Shown one piece after another: positions 1 to 7,947 of a DNA stretch of 64,000 bases. The position numbers were made by a program, and so were the translations under genes. Below the pieces are notes generated by a model, which did no database searches, was not told the origin of the DNA, and saw nothing but the letters and a program-made list of their open reading frames with translations. The stretch is from an uncultured Brachybacterium sp. GTDB lineage: Bacteria; Actinomycetota; Actinomycetes; Actinomycetales; Dermabacteraceae. Where the stretch lies: contig NZ_CANMSY010000002.1 in assembly GCF_947500705.1 (NCBI RefSeq), positions 1-64,000 of the forward strand, read 5' to 3'. Every line of letters starts with the position of its first letter. Position 1 is the stretch's first letter.

Positions 1-165
1 ACGGCAGGAGCACAGTCCAGAAAGCACAGCTGAGCGACGTGCTGCGAGCTCGCGAACGGCAGGAGCACAGTCCAGAAAGCACAGCTGAGCGACGTGCTGC
101 GAGCTCGCGAACGGCAGGAGCACAGTCCAGAAGGCACGGCTGAGCGACGTGCTGTGAGCTCGGGG
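1..165. repeat. 55-bp tandem repeat, three copies
   Basis: Three head-to-tail copies of a 55-bp unit lie at 1-55, 56-110 and 111-165. The first two are identical and the third has drifted. Each of the first two contains the perfect palindrome GCGAGCTCGC (44-53 and 99-108). The unit length is not a multiple of three and no convincing gene covers it, so it is probably non-coding. The array starts at the window edge and may continue to the left. I see no other gene before mscS. Confidence 0.85.
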
Positions 166-190
166 CGGGGTGGATCGGTGACCTACCTCG

Positions 191-222
191 CCCCGGGCAC
201 CTCCAGACTTCTGGTGCCCCGG
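191..222. other. inverted repeat upstream of mscS
   Basis: A GC-rich imperfect inverted repeat (CCCCGGGCACC paired with GGTGCCCCGGGG, one bulge) sits between the tandem repeat and the mscS start. It could be a terminator for a gene left of the window or a hairpin in the mscS leader. There is no T-tract. Confidence 0.45.
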
Positions 223-239
223 GGGATATCGTCGAAAGC

Positions 240-1190
240 ATGTTGGATGACCCTCTGGACCTCGGACCGCTGCTGTCCTCGCCCACCACCGATGAGGCGC
301 TGACCCTGATGGATCAGCTGCTGCGCTGGCTCGTCACCAGCGGTATCAAGATCGTGATCATCGCGGTGGCCGCGGGAGTGCTGAGCGTGCTCGTCGGCTG
401 GCTGCTGCGCCGCTTCTTCCGCACCATGGTGCAGTCCGGTACGAAGATCTCGACGATGACGGGCACCGTCATCCGCCGCGACCCGAGGACTCAGAAGGCC
501 GCGCAGGCCCGTCGCGAGCAGCGCGCACAGACCCTGTCGAACGTCGCCCGCAACATCGCGCACGTGATGATCTGGGCGATAGCCACGATGATGATCCTCT
601 CCGAGATCGGGGTGAACATCGCCCCGGTCATCGCGAGCCTCGGTGTCGTGGGCCTGGCGGCCGGCATCGGCGCCCAGACCATCATCAAGGATGTGGTCGC
701 AGGGGTGGTGATGCTCTTCGAGGACATCGTCGCCGTCGGCGACTGGGTGGACATCGAGTACGCGGAGGGCACCGTCGAGTCGATCAACCTGCGCGCCACC
801 CAGGTGCGCGGCATCGACGGCGTGCTGTGGACGGTGCGCAACGGCGAGATCATCCGGGTCGGCAACTATGCACGCGGCTTCTCCAATGCCGTGGTGGTGC
901 TCGACATCGACGCCGCGGCCGATGACGACCAGGTGACCACGGTGCTCGAGTCGGTCACCGCCGAGCTGGCCGCGGACCCCGCCTGGAACGATCAGATCCT
1001 CGCCGCCGCAGACATCACCGGCATGCTCGCCGTGGACGCGAACCGCTATCAGCGCCGTGTCACGGTGCAGACACCGCCCGGTCAGCAGTGGGGCGTGGAG
1101 CGAGAGCTGCGCGCCCGGATCCGAGACGGATTCGCCGCCGCGGACATCGCCTTCGCCATGCCCCGTTTCGTCGAGACCGTCCAGAAGTGA
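240..1190 (+). CDS. mscS: MscS-family mechanosensitive channel
   Basis: Small-conductance mechanosensitive ion channel of the inner membrane, which opens under membrane tension to release solutes during hypo-osmotic shock. The 316-residue protein has a first hydrophobic helix at about 30-55, a second at about 105-125, and then the pore-lining helix with the Gly/Ala-rich pattern typical of MscS (GVVGLAAGIGAQ), followed by the conserved loop VAVGDWVDI that begins the cytoplasmic beta domain. The ATG start has only a weak upstream ribosome binding site. The globin gene follows 54 bp later on the same strand, so co-transcription is possible. Family assignment is secure; the ion preference is not visible. 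Confidence 0.9.
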   Translation: MLDDPLDLGPLLSSPTTDEALTLMDQLLRWLVTSGIKIVIIAVAAGVLSVLVGWLLRRFFRTMVQSGTKISTMTGTVIRRDPRTQKAAQARREQRAQTLSNVARNIAHVMIWAIATMMILSEIGVNIAPVIASLGVVGLAAGIGAQTIIKDVVAGVVMLFEDIVAVGDWVDIEYAEGTVESINLRATQVRGIDGVLWTVRNGEIIRVGNYARGFSNAVVVLDIDAAADDDQVTTVLESVTAELAADPAWNDQILAAADITGMLAVDANRYQRRVTVQTPPGQQWGVERELRARIRDGFAAADIAFAMPRFVETVQK

Positions 1191-1244
1191 CAGCCCGCAG
1201 TTGATCTTCCGCACCGTGACCCTGAGCATCGGAGAGCACCAGCC

Positions 1245-1694
1245 ATGACCACCCCGTCCCCCCAGCCCGAGCAGATCAGCTTCTTCGACGCCGTCGGCGG
1301 TCATGAGACCTTCGTACGCCTCGTGGACCGCTTCTACGAGGGCGTCGCCGGGGACCCCGAGCTGCGCCCTATGTACCCGGAGGAGGACCTCACCGGGGCG
1401 CGTCACCGGCTGTGCACCTTCCTCGAGCAGTACTGGGGCGGTCCGAAGACCTACGGCGCGGAGCGCGGCCATCCGCGACTGCGGATGCGCCATGCCGTCT
1501 TCCCGGTCTCCCCCTCGGCCCGCGATGCCTGGCTGCGCCATATGCGCGCCGCCCTCGACACCCTGGACCTTGCGCCGCTGCATGAGCAGACGCTGTGGGA
1601 CTACCTCGAGCGGGCGGCGCATTCGATGCTCAACACGGTCGACGGCGGCGAGGCACCGGCTGCGGGGCAGACGGTCCCGGACCAGTTGAGCTGA
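1245..1694 (+). CDS. glbO: group II truncated haemoglobin (GlbO type)
   Basis: Haem protein of the 2-on-2 truncated globin family, 149 residues, implicated in oxygen or nitric-oxide chemistry. It shows the group II signatures: a B-helix DRFYEGV with the B10 tyrosine, the segment [11 protein letters not shown] around the CD corner, RMRHAVFPV carrying the proximal F8 histidine, and the G8 tryptophan in DAWLRHM. The ATG is preceded by GGAGAG at suitable spacing. It lies 54 bp after mscS and may share its transcript. The last codons run into a short direct repeat. Confidence 0.92.
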   Translation: MTTPSPQPEQISFFDAVGGHETFVRLVDRFYEGVAGDPELRPMYPEEDLTGARHRLCTFLEQYWGGPKTYGAERGHPRLRMRHAVFPVSPSARDAWLRHMRAALDTLDLAPLHEQTLWDYLERAAHSMLNTVDGGEAPAAGQTVPDQLS

Positions 1695-1727
1695 GCCGAC
1701 GCTGAGCTGAGCCGACGCTGAGCTGGG
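1687..1727. repeat. 16-bp direct repeat at the globin stop
   Basis: The 16-bp unit TGAGCTGAGCCGACGC occurs twice in tandem (1687-1702, 1703-1718), followed by a partial third copy. It spans the globin stop codon and the intergenic space before the convergent thioesterase gene. Confidence 0.8.
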
Positions 1728-1775
1728 TGGGCGCTCAGATGACGGAGGGACGAGGTTCCCGCCGCTGGTCCGGGC

Positions 1776-2306
1776 TCAGTCGCGGAAGGGCAGCGGATCG
1801 CCGGAGAACTGCTGGAGCTGGTCGCGGGTCTCCTGCTCCAGGCGGACCGGCGCTCCGGACTCTGCGTCGACCAGCACCACGACGGTGCGGGCCCGGGCAT
1901 AGGGCTCCTTCGCGTCGGGATCATCGCGGGTGAGCACGAGATAGTCGACGCTCAGGCTGGCACCGCCGATCCGGGAGAGCCACAGCCGCACCACCACGCC
2001 GTCGCGGCGGTGGCCGAGCGGCCGTGCGTACTCGATCCGCTGCGAGGCGATGACGGTGCTGAGCGCCGCCCCGGCGCCGCTGACCGGAAATGCGGCCAGC
2101 GGCAGCGGAGCACCGAGCTCGAGCTGCTCGGCGGGTGGCTGCCAGAAGGCGGCGATGCGCGCCTCCTCCAGCAGGCGCACCACCGCGGCGTTGTTCACGT
2201 GGCCATAGGCATCGAGGTCGGTCCAGCGGACGGGGACCGGAATATCCAGCGGATGTGACTCCCCCGGCGTGAGATCAGGAGCATCGGCGAAGGGATGAGG
2301 TGCCAT
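1776..2306 (-). CDS. acyl-CoA thioesterase, 4HBT hotdog fold
   Basis: Probable acyl-CoA thioesterase with a single hotdog domain, 176 residues. The region VRWTDLDAYGHVNNAAVVRLLEE is the classic 4-hydroxybenzoyl-CoA thioesterase signature with the catalytic aspartate in the D-x-D/N-x-x-G-H-V-N pattern; the remainder gives the long hotdog helix and beta strands. The substrate is unknown. I chose the ATG at 2306 because TACGAT stands 7 nt upstream, suggesting a leaderless transcript; an in-frame ATG at 2315 overlaps that box and is less likely. It is divergent from tesB across only 40 bp. Confidence 0.85.
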   Translation of the reverse strand: MAPHPFADAPDLTPGESHPLDIPVPVRWTDLDAYGHVNNAAVVRLLEEARIAAFWQPPAEQLELGAPLPLAAFPVSGAGAALSTVIASQRIEYARPLGHRRDGVVVRLWLSRIGGASLSVDYLVLTRDDPDAKEPYARARTVVVLVDAESGAPVRLEQETRDQLQQFSGDPLPFRD

Positions 2307-2346
2307 GGTTCTCATCGTAGGCGTCTTCGCCAGTACGATCGGCCGC
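2307..2346. promoter_or_regulatory. 40-bp divergent promoter region, two leaderless starts
   Basis: This short gap carries a TACGAT box on each strand: 2314-2319 read leftwards and 2334-2339 read rightwards. Each box ends 7 nt before the start codon of its gene. The -35 region of each promoter must therefore lie in or near the other gene, so the two promoters probably interfere with each other. Confidence 0.5.
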
Positions 2347-3276
2347 ATGACCTCTGCGCACACCGACCCCTCGAAGATCGCCGCCGATCTCGTGGATCTG
2401 CTGGATCTGCGCGAGAGCGCCCCCTTCGGCGAGTTCTCGACCACGGCCACCGTCGCCGCCTACCAGGGTGATTCCTCCCCGCATCCCGGCGGGCACGTCT
2501 TCGGCGGGCAGGTGATGGGCCAGGCCGTCACAGCGGTGGGCCGCACGGTCTCCCCCGATCGCCGCATCCACTCGATGTACTCCTACTTCCTCGCCCCGGG
2601 CGATCCCTCCCACCCGATCCGCTTCCAGGTGGATGCGCTGCGCGACGGCGGCTCCTTCTCGGTGCGCCGGGTGCTGGCCACCCAGCCCGGCAGGGAGGCG
2701 GATGAGGAGGAGCGCACGATCCTCGCCATGACAGCGTCCTTCCAGGAGGACCAGGACGGGCTGGAGCATCAGGAGCGCGCCCCCGAGGCACCGGACCCCG
2801 AGGGCCTGCCGACCACCGCCGAGGTGCTCGACGGCATCGATCACCCGGTGGCGCGCTACTGGGCCACCCAGCGCCCGATCGACATCCGTCACGTCACCGA
2901 TCCGATCTATCTGCGCCCCGACGCAGCGGGCGCCGAGTCGCAGATGGTGTGGATGCGGATGCTCGCTCCGATCGAGGCTGATCCGCTCACGCATGACGCG
3001 ATCCTCGCCTTCGCGAGCGACTACACGCCCTTCGAGCCGATCCTGCGCCGGCAGGGGCTGAGCTGGATGACGCCCGGGCTGAAGATGGCGACGATCAACC
3101 ACGCGATCTGGTGGCACAAGCACGTCGACACCAACGACTGGCTGCTGTACGTCCAGCGCTCCCCCTCGGCGGCCGGCGGACGCGGTCTCACCCACGGCCA
3201 GCTCTTCGACCGCGCCGGCGACCTGGTCGCGACCGTCACCCAGGAGGGCATGATCCGGGCCACGCAGCAGGGCTGA
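2347..3276 (+). CDS. tesB: acyl-CoA thioesterase II
   Basis: Double-hotdog acyl-CoA thioesterase of the TesB family, 309 residues, which hydrolyses acyl-CoA to free fatty acid and CoA. Typical motifs are the N-terminal GGHVFGGQVMGQA, RRIHSMYSYFLAPGD in the first hotdog, and NHAIWWHKHVDTNDWLLY followed by GLTHGQLFDRAGDLVATVTQEG near the C-terminus, where the family's catalytic Asp/Thr/Gln residues lie. The ATG at 2347 follows a TACGAT box by 7 nt and there is no ribosome binding site. It is divergent from the 4HBT thioesterase, which suggests a shared role in acyl-CoA turnover. Confidence 0.93.
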   Translation: MTSAHTDPSKIAADLVDLLDLRESAPFGEFSTTATVAAYQGDSSPHPGGHVFGGQVMGQAVTAVGRTVSPDRRIHSMYSYFLAPGDPSHPIRFQVDALRDGGSFSVRRVLATQPGREADEEERTILAMTASFQEDQDGLEHQERAPEAPDPEGLPTTAEVLDGIDHPVARYWATQRPIDIRHVTDPIYLRPDAAGAESQMVWMRMLAPIEADPLTHDAILAFASDYTPFEPILRRQGLSWMTPGLKMATINHAIWWHKHVDTNDWLLYVQRSPSAAGGRGLTHGQLFDRAGDLVATVTQEGMIRATQQG

Positions 3277-3364
3277 GTCAGCGCTGCGACCGCCGCGCCG
3301 AGGGAACCAGCAGGGGCAGCACGAGCACCCCGTCTCCGGACGTGCCGCACGCGCGGAGCTCCGA

Positions 3365-4021
3365 TCAGCGAGAGATCCGCCCGCTCTCGACCGCCAAGAC
3401 GATCCCCTGGGCGGCGCGAGCCGGATCATCGGCGTCCATGATCCCTCTGACCAGTGCAACGCCGGCGATCCCGGTGCGGGCGAGGGACGGGACGTCCTCG
3501 AGGGTGATCCCGCCGATCGCGACGACCGGCAGCCTGGTCGCCGTGACGAGGGATCGGTACCCGGAGACGCCGAGCGGTTCGCGGCCGGAGTCCTTCGTCG
3601 GGGTGGGCCGGAACGGCCCAGCACCGACGTAGTCGAGCTGCTCGTGGAGCTCCTCCGCCCGGCGCACCGTCTCGAGGGTGCCCGTGGTCAGGCCGATGAT
3701 CGCCTCCGAGCCCAGCAGGGCGCGCGCCGCGCCGACCGGCAGATCGTCCTGTCCCAGATGCACCCCGTGCACCGGCGCCCCGAGCCTGCGCGCGGCGAAA
3801 GCCACGTCGGCACGGTCGTCCACCACCACACGGGCTGCGGGGCGTGCACAGTGCACAGCGGCGGCCACCGCACAGGTCAGCTCCAGCAGCTCGGCAGCAG
3901 TGGCGCCCTTGGCACGGACCTGGATCATCCCCGCACCCCCTGCGGCGGCGGCCGCGGCGGCGGCCACGGTGTGCCGCCCGGTCCCCGAGGTCACCAGGTA
4001 GCAGCGCAGGTCCAGGATCAT
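3365..4021 (-). CDS. thiE: thiamine-phosphate synthase
   Basis: Couples HMP pyrophosphate to thiazole phosphate to make thiamine phosphate. The 218-residue TIM-barrel protein shows the ThiE landmarks in order: MIQVRAKGA near residue 32, VVVDDRADVA, GVHLGQDDLPV, VGAGPFRPTPTKD (phosphate loop) and VVAIGGIT. It is the last gene of the thiamine operon. Its ATG overlaps the thiM stop by four bases (ATGA), so translation is probably coupled. An 88-bp gap with nothing recognisable separates its end from the convergent tesB. Confidence 0.95.
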   Translation of the reverse strand: MILDLRCYLVTSGTGRHTVAAAAAAAAGGAGMIQVRAKGATAAELLELTCAVAAAVHCARPAARVVVDDRADVAFAARRLGAPVHGVHLGQDDLPVGAARALLGSEAIIGLTTGTLETVRRAEELHEQLDYVGAGPFRPTPTKDSGREPLGVSGYRSLVTATRLPVVAIGGITLEDVPSLARTGIAGVALVRGIMDADDPARAAQGIVLAVESGRISR

Positions 4022-4794
4022 CGTCCCACCTCGTCGAGTGCGTCCAGCAGGTGCATGCGGAACGAGCCCGGCCGGATGGACCGCTGCTCGGCCGTCTCTC
4101 CTGCGAGGGCCATCCAGGTCGTCGCGGCGAGCGCAGCGGTGACGTCATCAGCTTCGACGGCCCGACAGGCCGCGGTGAGCGCGGCGAGCAGGCAGCCGGT
4201 GCCTGTCACCCGGGACAGCAGCGCCGTGCCCCGCTCCACCTGGGCACGGCGCGTCCTCGAGAGCACCAGGTCGGTGGGGCCGGACACCGCGACGGCGCCG
4301 CCGGTGCGTGCCGCGATCCACTCCGCCGCGCACTCCGCGCGCTCGGAGCCCAGCAGGGAGTCCGCCCCGCGTCCCCCGTTCCCTCCACCGGCGAGGGCCA
4401 GCACCTCGGAGGCATTGCCCCGCACCACGTCGGGCCGTGAGTCGAGCAGTGTGCGCGCCAAGGGGGTCCGCACCGGGGCGATCCCGATCGCGGTCGGATC
4501 CAGCACCCAGGGCCGGGCATCCTGCACGGCGGCGGCGACGGTCGCCGGGATGCCGTCCATCGCGTCGGTGCTGAGAGTGCCCAGGTTGATCACGAGCGCA
4601 TCGGCCAGCGTCGTGAGGGCAGGGGCCTCCTGGAGGGTCTCGGTCATCATCGGGCGGGCGCCTGCGGCGAGCAGTCCATCGGCGACGAACCCCATGGAGA
4701 CCGTTGCGGTGAGGCAGTGCACCAGCGGCTGGCGCCGGCGGACGGCATCGAGCACGTGGGCCACCGGGGCGAGGTCCGGGTCCGTCGGGCTCAT
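4018..4794 (-). CDS. thiM: hydroxyethylthiazole kinase
   Basis: Phosphorylates the salvaged thiazole moiety (hydroxyethylthiazole) for thiamine synthesis. The 258-residue protein is a typical ribokinase-like ThiM: PLVHCLTATVSM at the N-terminus (usually HxITN in the family), GARPMM, WVLDPTAIG, VRGNASEVLAL and the catalytic anion-hole segment VTGTGCLLAA. The start codon overlaps the stop of the upstream transporter by four bases (ATGA). With thiD and thiE it forms a salvage set; no thiC or thiG is present in the window. Confidence 0.95.
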   Translation of the reverse strand: MSPTDPDLAPVAHVLDAVRRRQPLVHCLTATVSMGFVADGLLAAGARPMMTETLQEAPALTTLADALVINLGTLSTDAMDGIPATVAAAVQDARPWVLDPTAIGIAPVRTPLARTLLDSRPDVVRGNASEVLALAGGGNGGRGADSLLGSERAECAAEWIAARTGGAVAVSGPTDLVLSRTRRAQVERGTALLSRVTGTGCLLAALTAACRAVEADDVTAALAATTWMALAGETAEQRSIRPGSFRMHLLDALDEVGR

Positions 4795-6164
4795 CGTGCT
4801 CCCTCCGTCGTCTGCATCGGCCCGCGCTCGCGGACCCCGTCGGCAACGGTGTCGATGTCCGCGTCGGTGTCCCGTGAGGAGAGTCGGGGCCCGAGCGCGG
4901 CGCCGAGCACGAGGAGCCCGCCGCCCAGGCCGATCAGAGCCATCACCGACCCGTTGCGCCCGAGCGGCGCCTCGAGCCACGGCAGATAGAAGGGGTAGAG
5001 CGCGGGAAGGACGAGGGAGAGGCTGTAGCCCATGCCGTAGCCGGTCGAGCGCACCTCGGTCGGGAACCGTTCGGAGAGATATGCCGAGACCGGGCCGTAG
5101 GCGGAGACGGTGATGACCTGCAGGACGGCCGCGAGCACTGCCGCACGACCGAAGGACTGCGAGGTGACCGCGAGCCACCACACGAGCGGACCGAGCACCG
5201 CAGCGACCAGTCCCCAGGCGATGAACAGCGTGCGCCGACCGGTCCGGGTCGACAGGTGACCGGCGAGCGCCATCACGACCGCTTGGACGATGGAGGCGAT
5301 CCCGATCGCCATCGAGACGCCGGTCGCGGACAGTCCGGTGTCGGTCCCCAGGCGGCCGGTCAGCAGCAGCACCGTCGTGTTGGTGAGCAGCCAGAGTCCC
5401 GTCATGAGGAGGAAGACCTGCCAGAACGTCGAGGCCCAGCGGCCGGCGAGCAGGTCCCTCATGCCCGCTCGCGGACGCGCCGACGTGGTCCGGTCCCGTC
5501 GGTGGAAGACCGGGGCGTCGCTCACCTGGCGGCTGTAGTAGATCAGCATGCCGATCGAGGCCAGGGCTCCGAGCACGAAGAGCAGCCTCCAGCCCCACGC
5601 CGAGTAGACATCCGGGCCCAGCATCATCAGCAGCATCGCCACCGAGAAGGCGATGCTCGCCTGCGCCCACGGTGCCATCGAGAGGATCAGCCCGCTCATG
5701 AGGCCGCGCCGCCGAGGCCGGGACCACTCCATGGCGAGCGGGATGGCAGCCGAGTACTCCCCCGCCACGAAGATCCCGCCGAGGAACCTCAGCGCGAGGA
5801 TCAGGGCAATCGTCCCCGCACCGAGGATCTCGTGGGTGGGCGTCACGGCGATCGCCAGCGCGCAGGCCGCGGTGCCGGCGATCGCGACCCGGGTGGTGCG
5901 GGTGCGCCCGAGACGATCCGAGATGCGCCCGAACACGATTCCGCCGACGGGCCGCCCGAACAGCATCGCGACGACGATCAGGGATCCCGTCGAGGCCGCC
6001 GCCGCAGGCCCCGCGAGCACCACCATCGCCGGGGCCAGTGCGGTCAGCGGCAGGAAGACGTGGATGTTGTCCACCCAGTTGCCCACGACACCGGCACGCA
6101 GGGCGGCCCGGCCGGCCGGAGGGAGGCTCTCCTCGGTGGTCGCGATCGGGGAGCCCGGCAGCAT
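4791..6164 (-). CDS. MFS transporter of the thiamine operon
   Basis: Major facilitator superfamily permease of 457 residues with about twelve membrane helices. It resembles the metabolite:proton symporter branch: the loop GRISDRLGRTRT after helix 2 matches the MFS signature, and ALRFLGGIFVAGEYSAAIPLA is typical of that branch. Because it lies inside a TPP-riboswitch operon between thiD-tenA and thiM, with an 11-bp gap on one side and a 4-bp overlap on the other, import of thiamine or a precursor (HMP or thiazole) is the natural inference. The substrate itself cannot be read from the sequence. Confidence 0.85.
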   Translation of the reverse strand: MLPGSPIATTEESLPPAGRAALRAGVVGNWVDNIHVFLPLTALAPAMVVLAGPAAAASTGSLIVVAMLFGRPVGGIVFGRISDRLGRTRTTRVAIAGTAACALAIAVTPTHEILGAGTIALILALRFLGGIFVAGEYSAAIPLAMEWSRPRRRGLMSGLILSMAPWAQASIAFSVAMLLMMLGPDVYSAWGWRLLFVLGALASIGMLIYYSRQVSDAPVFHRRDRTTSARPRAGMRDLLAGRWASTFWQVFLLMTGLWLLTNTTVLLLTGRLGTDTGLSATGVSMAIGIASIVQAVVMALAGHLSTRTGRRTLFIAWGLVAAVLGPLVWWLAVTSQSFGRAAVLAAVLQVITVSAYGPVSAYLSERFPTEVRSTGYGMGYSLSLVLPALYPFYLPWLEAPLGRNGSVMALIGLGGGLLVLGAALGPRLSSRDTDADIDTVADGVRERGPMQTTEGAR

Positions 6165-6175
6165 GTGGGTCCCCC

Positions 6176-7809
6176 TCACAGCGCCTCCTCCAGGACCTTC
6201 TCGCGCTGTTCTGCCGGAACCGGCGCCGCCAGGCGCAGCGCCTGGTCGAAGAACTCCAGCTCGTGCCGGCTGGCGCGGAGATAGGCACGGACCGCCGCGG
6301 AGCGCGCCGCCGGGGAGGCGGCGTCGAGCTCCCGCTCGACCTGTTCCAGTGCTCCCTGCGTGGCGAGGACGAAGCCCGGGTCGCGATAGGTCTCGAGCCA
6401 GTCCGCATAGGGGTGATCGCGGGGACGGAGGGCAGCGTTGCCCCCGTCTGCGCATACAGCCAGTAACAGGGCAGCACGGCGGCGGCTCCGACTGCACGCT
6501 CCTCGCCGAGCACGGTGGCCAGCAGAAAATCGGTGTAGGCGCTGGTCACCGGGGAGATCCCGATGTCCTCCTGCACGCCGAGCCGGTCACGGTGCAGCGC
6601 AGACTCGACAGTGAGGCAGCTGCTCGCCCCGCGGGCCCAGAACACCTGGGCCACGACATCGGTCGAGGCGGCCGAGAGCGCCGCGAGCGCACGAGAGTAG
6701 CGACGCAGGTACAGGGAGTCCTGGGCGAGGTAGAACGCGAAAGCGTTCGGGGGCAGACTGCCGTCGACCAGCTGACGGATGAGGTCGGACTCCGCGATGT
6801 CACGGGCGATGGGTTCCCCTGCTGCCCACAGCGCCCGCGTCCAAGGCCCGGCCGGGGTGACGGCAGGCTCCACCCGCGCCGCTGCCGGGAGTGCGGCACC
6901 GAGCGCCGCCGGGATCTGGTCCGGGGAGCCGATGACGGGTGGGACGGTTCTCGGCACGAGCCAGGGGGTGGAATCCCCTGCGGCCTGCAGACGGCGGGCG
7001 CGGTGGGAATGGTCCACCGGACCGTGGCCGTTCCCGACCCGCAGCGCCTCCCCGTGGGAGATGGCCTCATGCAGCCACTGGGTGGACCAGGCGAGCGCCT
7101 CCTGCGGCGACTCGCCTCCGCCCAATCGGGTGGCGAGCGCCGAAGCGAGGGAGCATCCGGTGCCGTGGGTGCTGGTCGAGCTCACACGCATCGAGGGGAC
7201 CGGGAGGCAGGTGCCGTCGGGGTCCACCCAGGTGTTCGTCACCGTCGCGGAGTCCAGATGTCCGGTCTTCACCACGACGGCGACACCCGTCCGTGCGGCC
7301 CATCCTCGGGCCTGGTCGAGGGCGGCCTGCTCGTCGCGGGCGCGCTCGCTCCCCGTCAGGCGCGCGAGCTCCTCGATGTTCGGGGTCACGACGGTGGCGC
7401 GCGAGCAGAAGGTGATCATGGCCTGCTCTGCGTCCGGCTCCAGCAGGCTGTCACCACTGGTCGCGACCATCACCGGATCGACGACGAGGATCTGCGGGGG
7501 ATGCTCGTCGAGCCACTCGGAGACCGTCGCGATGAGCGCGGCGGTGCCGAGCATGCCGGTCTTGACCGCATCGATCACCACATCGTCGCTGACCGCGCGG
7601 AGCTGCTGGTCCAGGAACGGGGCCGGCGGGACGTGGATGTCCCGCACGCCGCGGGTGTTCTGGGCGACGAGCGCGGTGACCACGCTCATGCCGTAACCGC
7701 CTGCTGCGGTGATGGATTTGAGATCCGCAGCGGTGCCGGCTCCCCCGGAGGGGTCCGTGCCGGCGATCGACAGCACACGGGGAATTCGGGCAGGGTACGA
7801 CGGAGCCAT
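6176..7809 (-). pseudogene. thiD: thiD-tenA fusion, frameshifted in the tenA part
   Basis: Bifunctional thiamine-salvage protein. Residues 1-270 are a complete HMP/HMP-P kinase (ThiD): VLSIAGTDPSGGAG, the conserved IDAVKTGMLG, DPVMVATSGD, VVTPNIEEL and STHGTGCSLASA. From about residue 318 a TenA thiaminase-II domain begins (FYLAQDSLYL, then VLPCYWLYAQTG with the active-site cysteine). Right after this the frame breaks at a run of five Gs on the coding strand (plus 6441-6445). TenA homology resumes in another frame with DHPYADWLETY, continues through RHELEFFDQAL with the expected catalytic glutamate, and ends at 6176. Adding one base restores a 544-residue protein. It may be a true mutation or a homopolymer sequencing error; the kinase half should work either way. 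The ATG at 7809 is preceded by GAAGGGA, part of the TPP riboswitch. Confidence 0.88.
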
Positions 7810-7812
7810 GGA

Positions 7813-7889
7813 GGACATCCCTTCGCTAGTACGAACTAGAGCAGGTTCCACGGGTGTGATCTCAGCGTCGTATGACGCACCCCGTGTCC
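7813..7889 (-). promoter_or_regulatory. TPP riboswitch (thi box)
   Basis: Read on the minus strand, this stretch has the conserved TPP aptamer pieces in order: ACGGGGTGC, GCTGAGA, ACCCGTGGAACCTG, then CTAGCGAAGGGATG. Closing helix P1 is GGACA (7885-7889) with TGTCC (7813-7817). The conserved 3' element GAAGGGA (7818-7824) is also the only Shine-Dalgarno sequence for the thiD start at 7809. TPP binding should therefore hide the ribosome binding site; there is no terminator hairpin with a T-tract. It should control the whole thiD-tenA/MFS/thiM/thiE operon. Confidence 0.93.
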
Positions 7890-7896
7890 GCGGCCG

Positions 7897-7902
7897 AGTA
7901 TA
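7897..7902 (-). promoter_or_regulatory. -10 box of the thiamine operon
   Basis: TATACT on the minus strand lies just before the riboswitch, so the transcript would start at or next to helix P1. No good -35 box is seen 17 bp further up. It sits in the 58-bp gap after the stop of the upstream sugar-binding lipoprotein gene. Confidence 0.6.
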
Positions 7903-7947
7903 GGCACAGATCTCGGGGCAGCCCTCACCTCTCCGTCGAAGCCCTGC

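Noticed and set aside
1-165. Possible CRISPR or insertion-sequence end
   Set aside because: Copies are head to tail with no spacers, and no transposase or inverted-repeat pair is visible.
183-1622. 479-codon frame antisense to mscS and the globin
   Set aside because: No recognisable domain and it opposes two well-supported genes.
4018-7851. One open frame of 1277 codons over the whole thiamine operon
   Set aside because: It joins ThiD and part of TenA with an out-of-frame transporter and then ThiM. The clear four-base overlaps and riboswitch show separate genes plus one frameshift.
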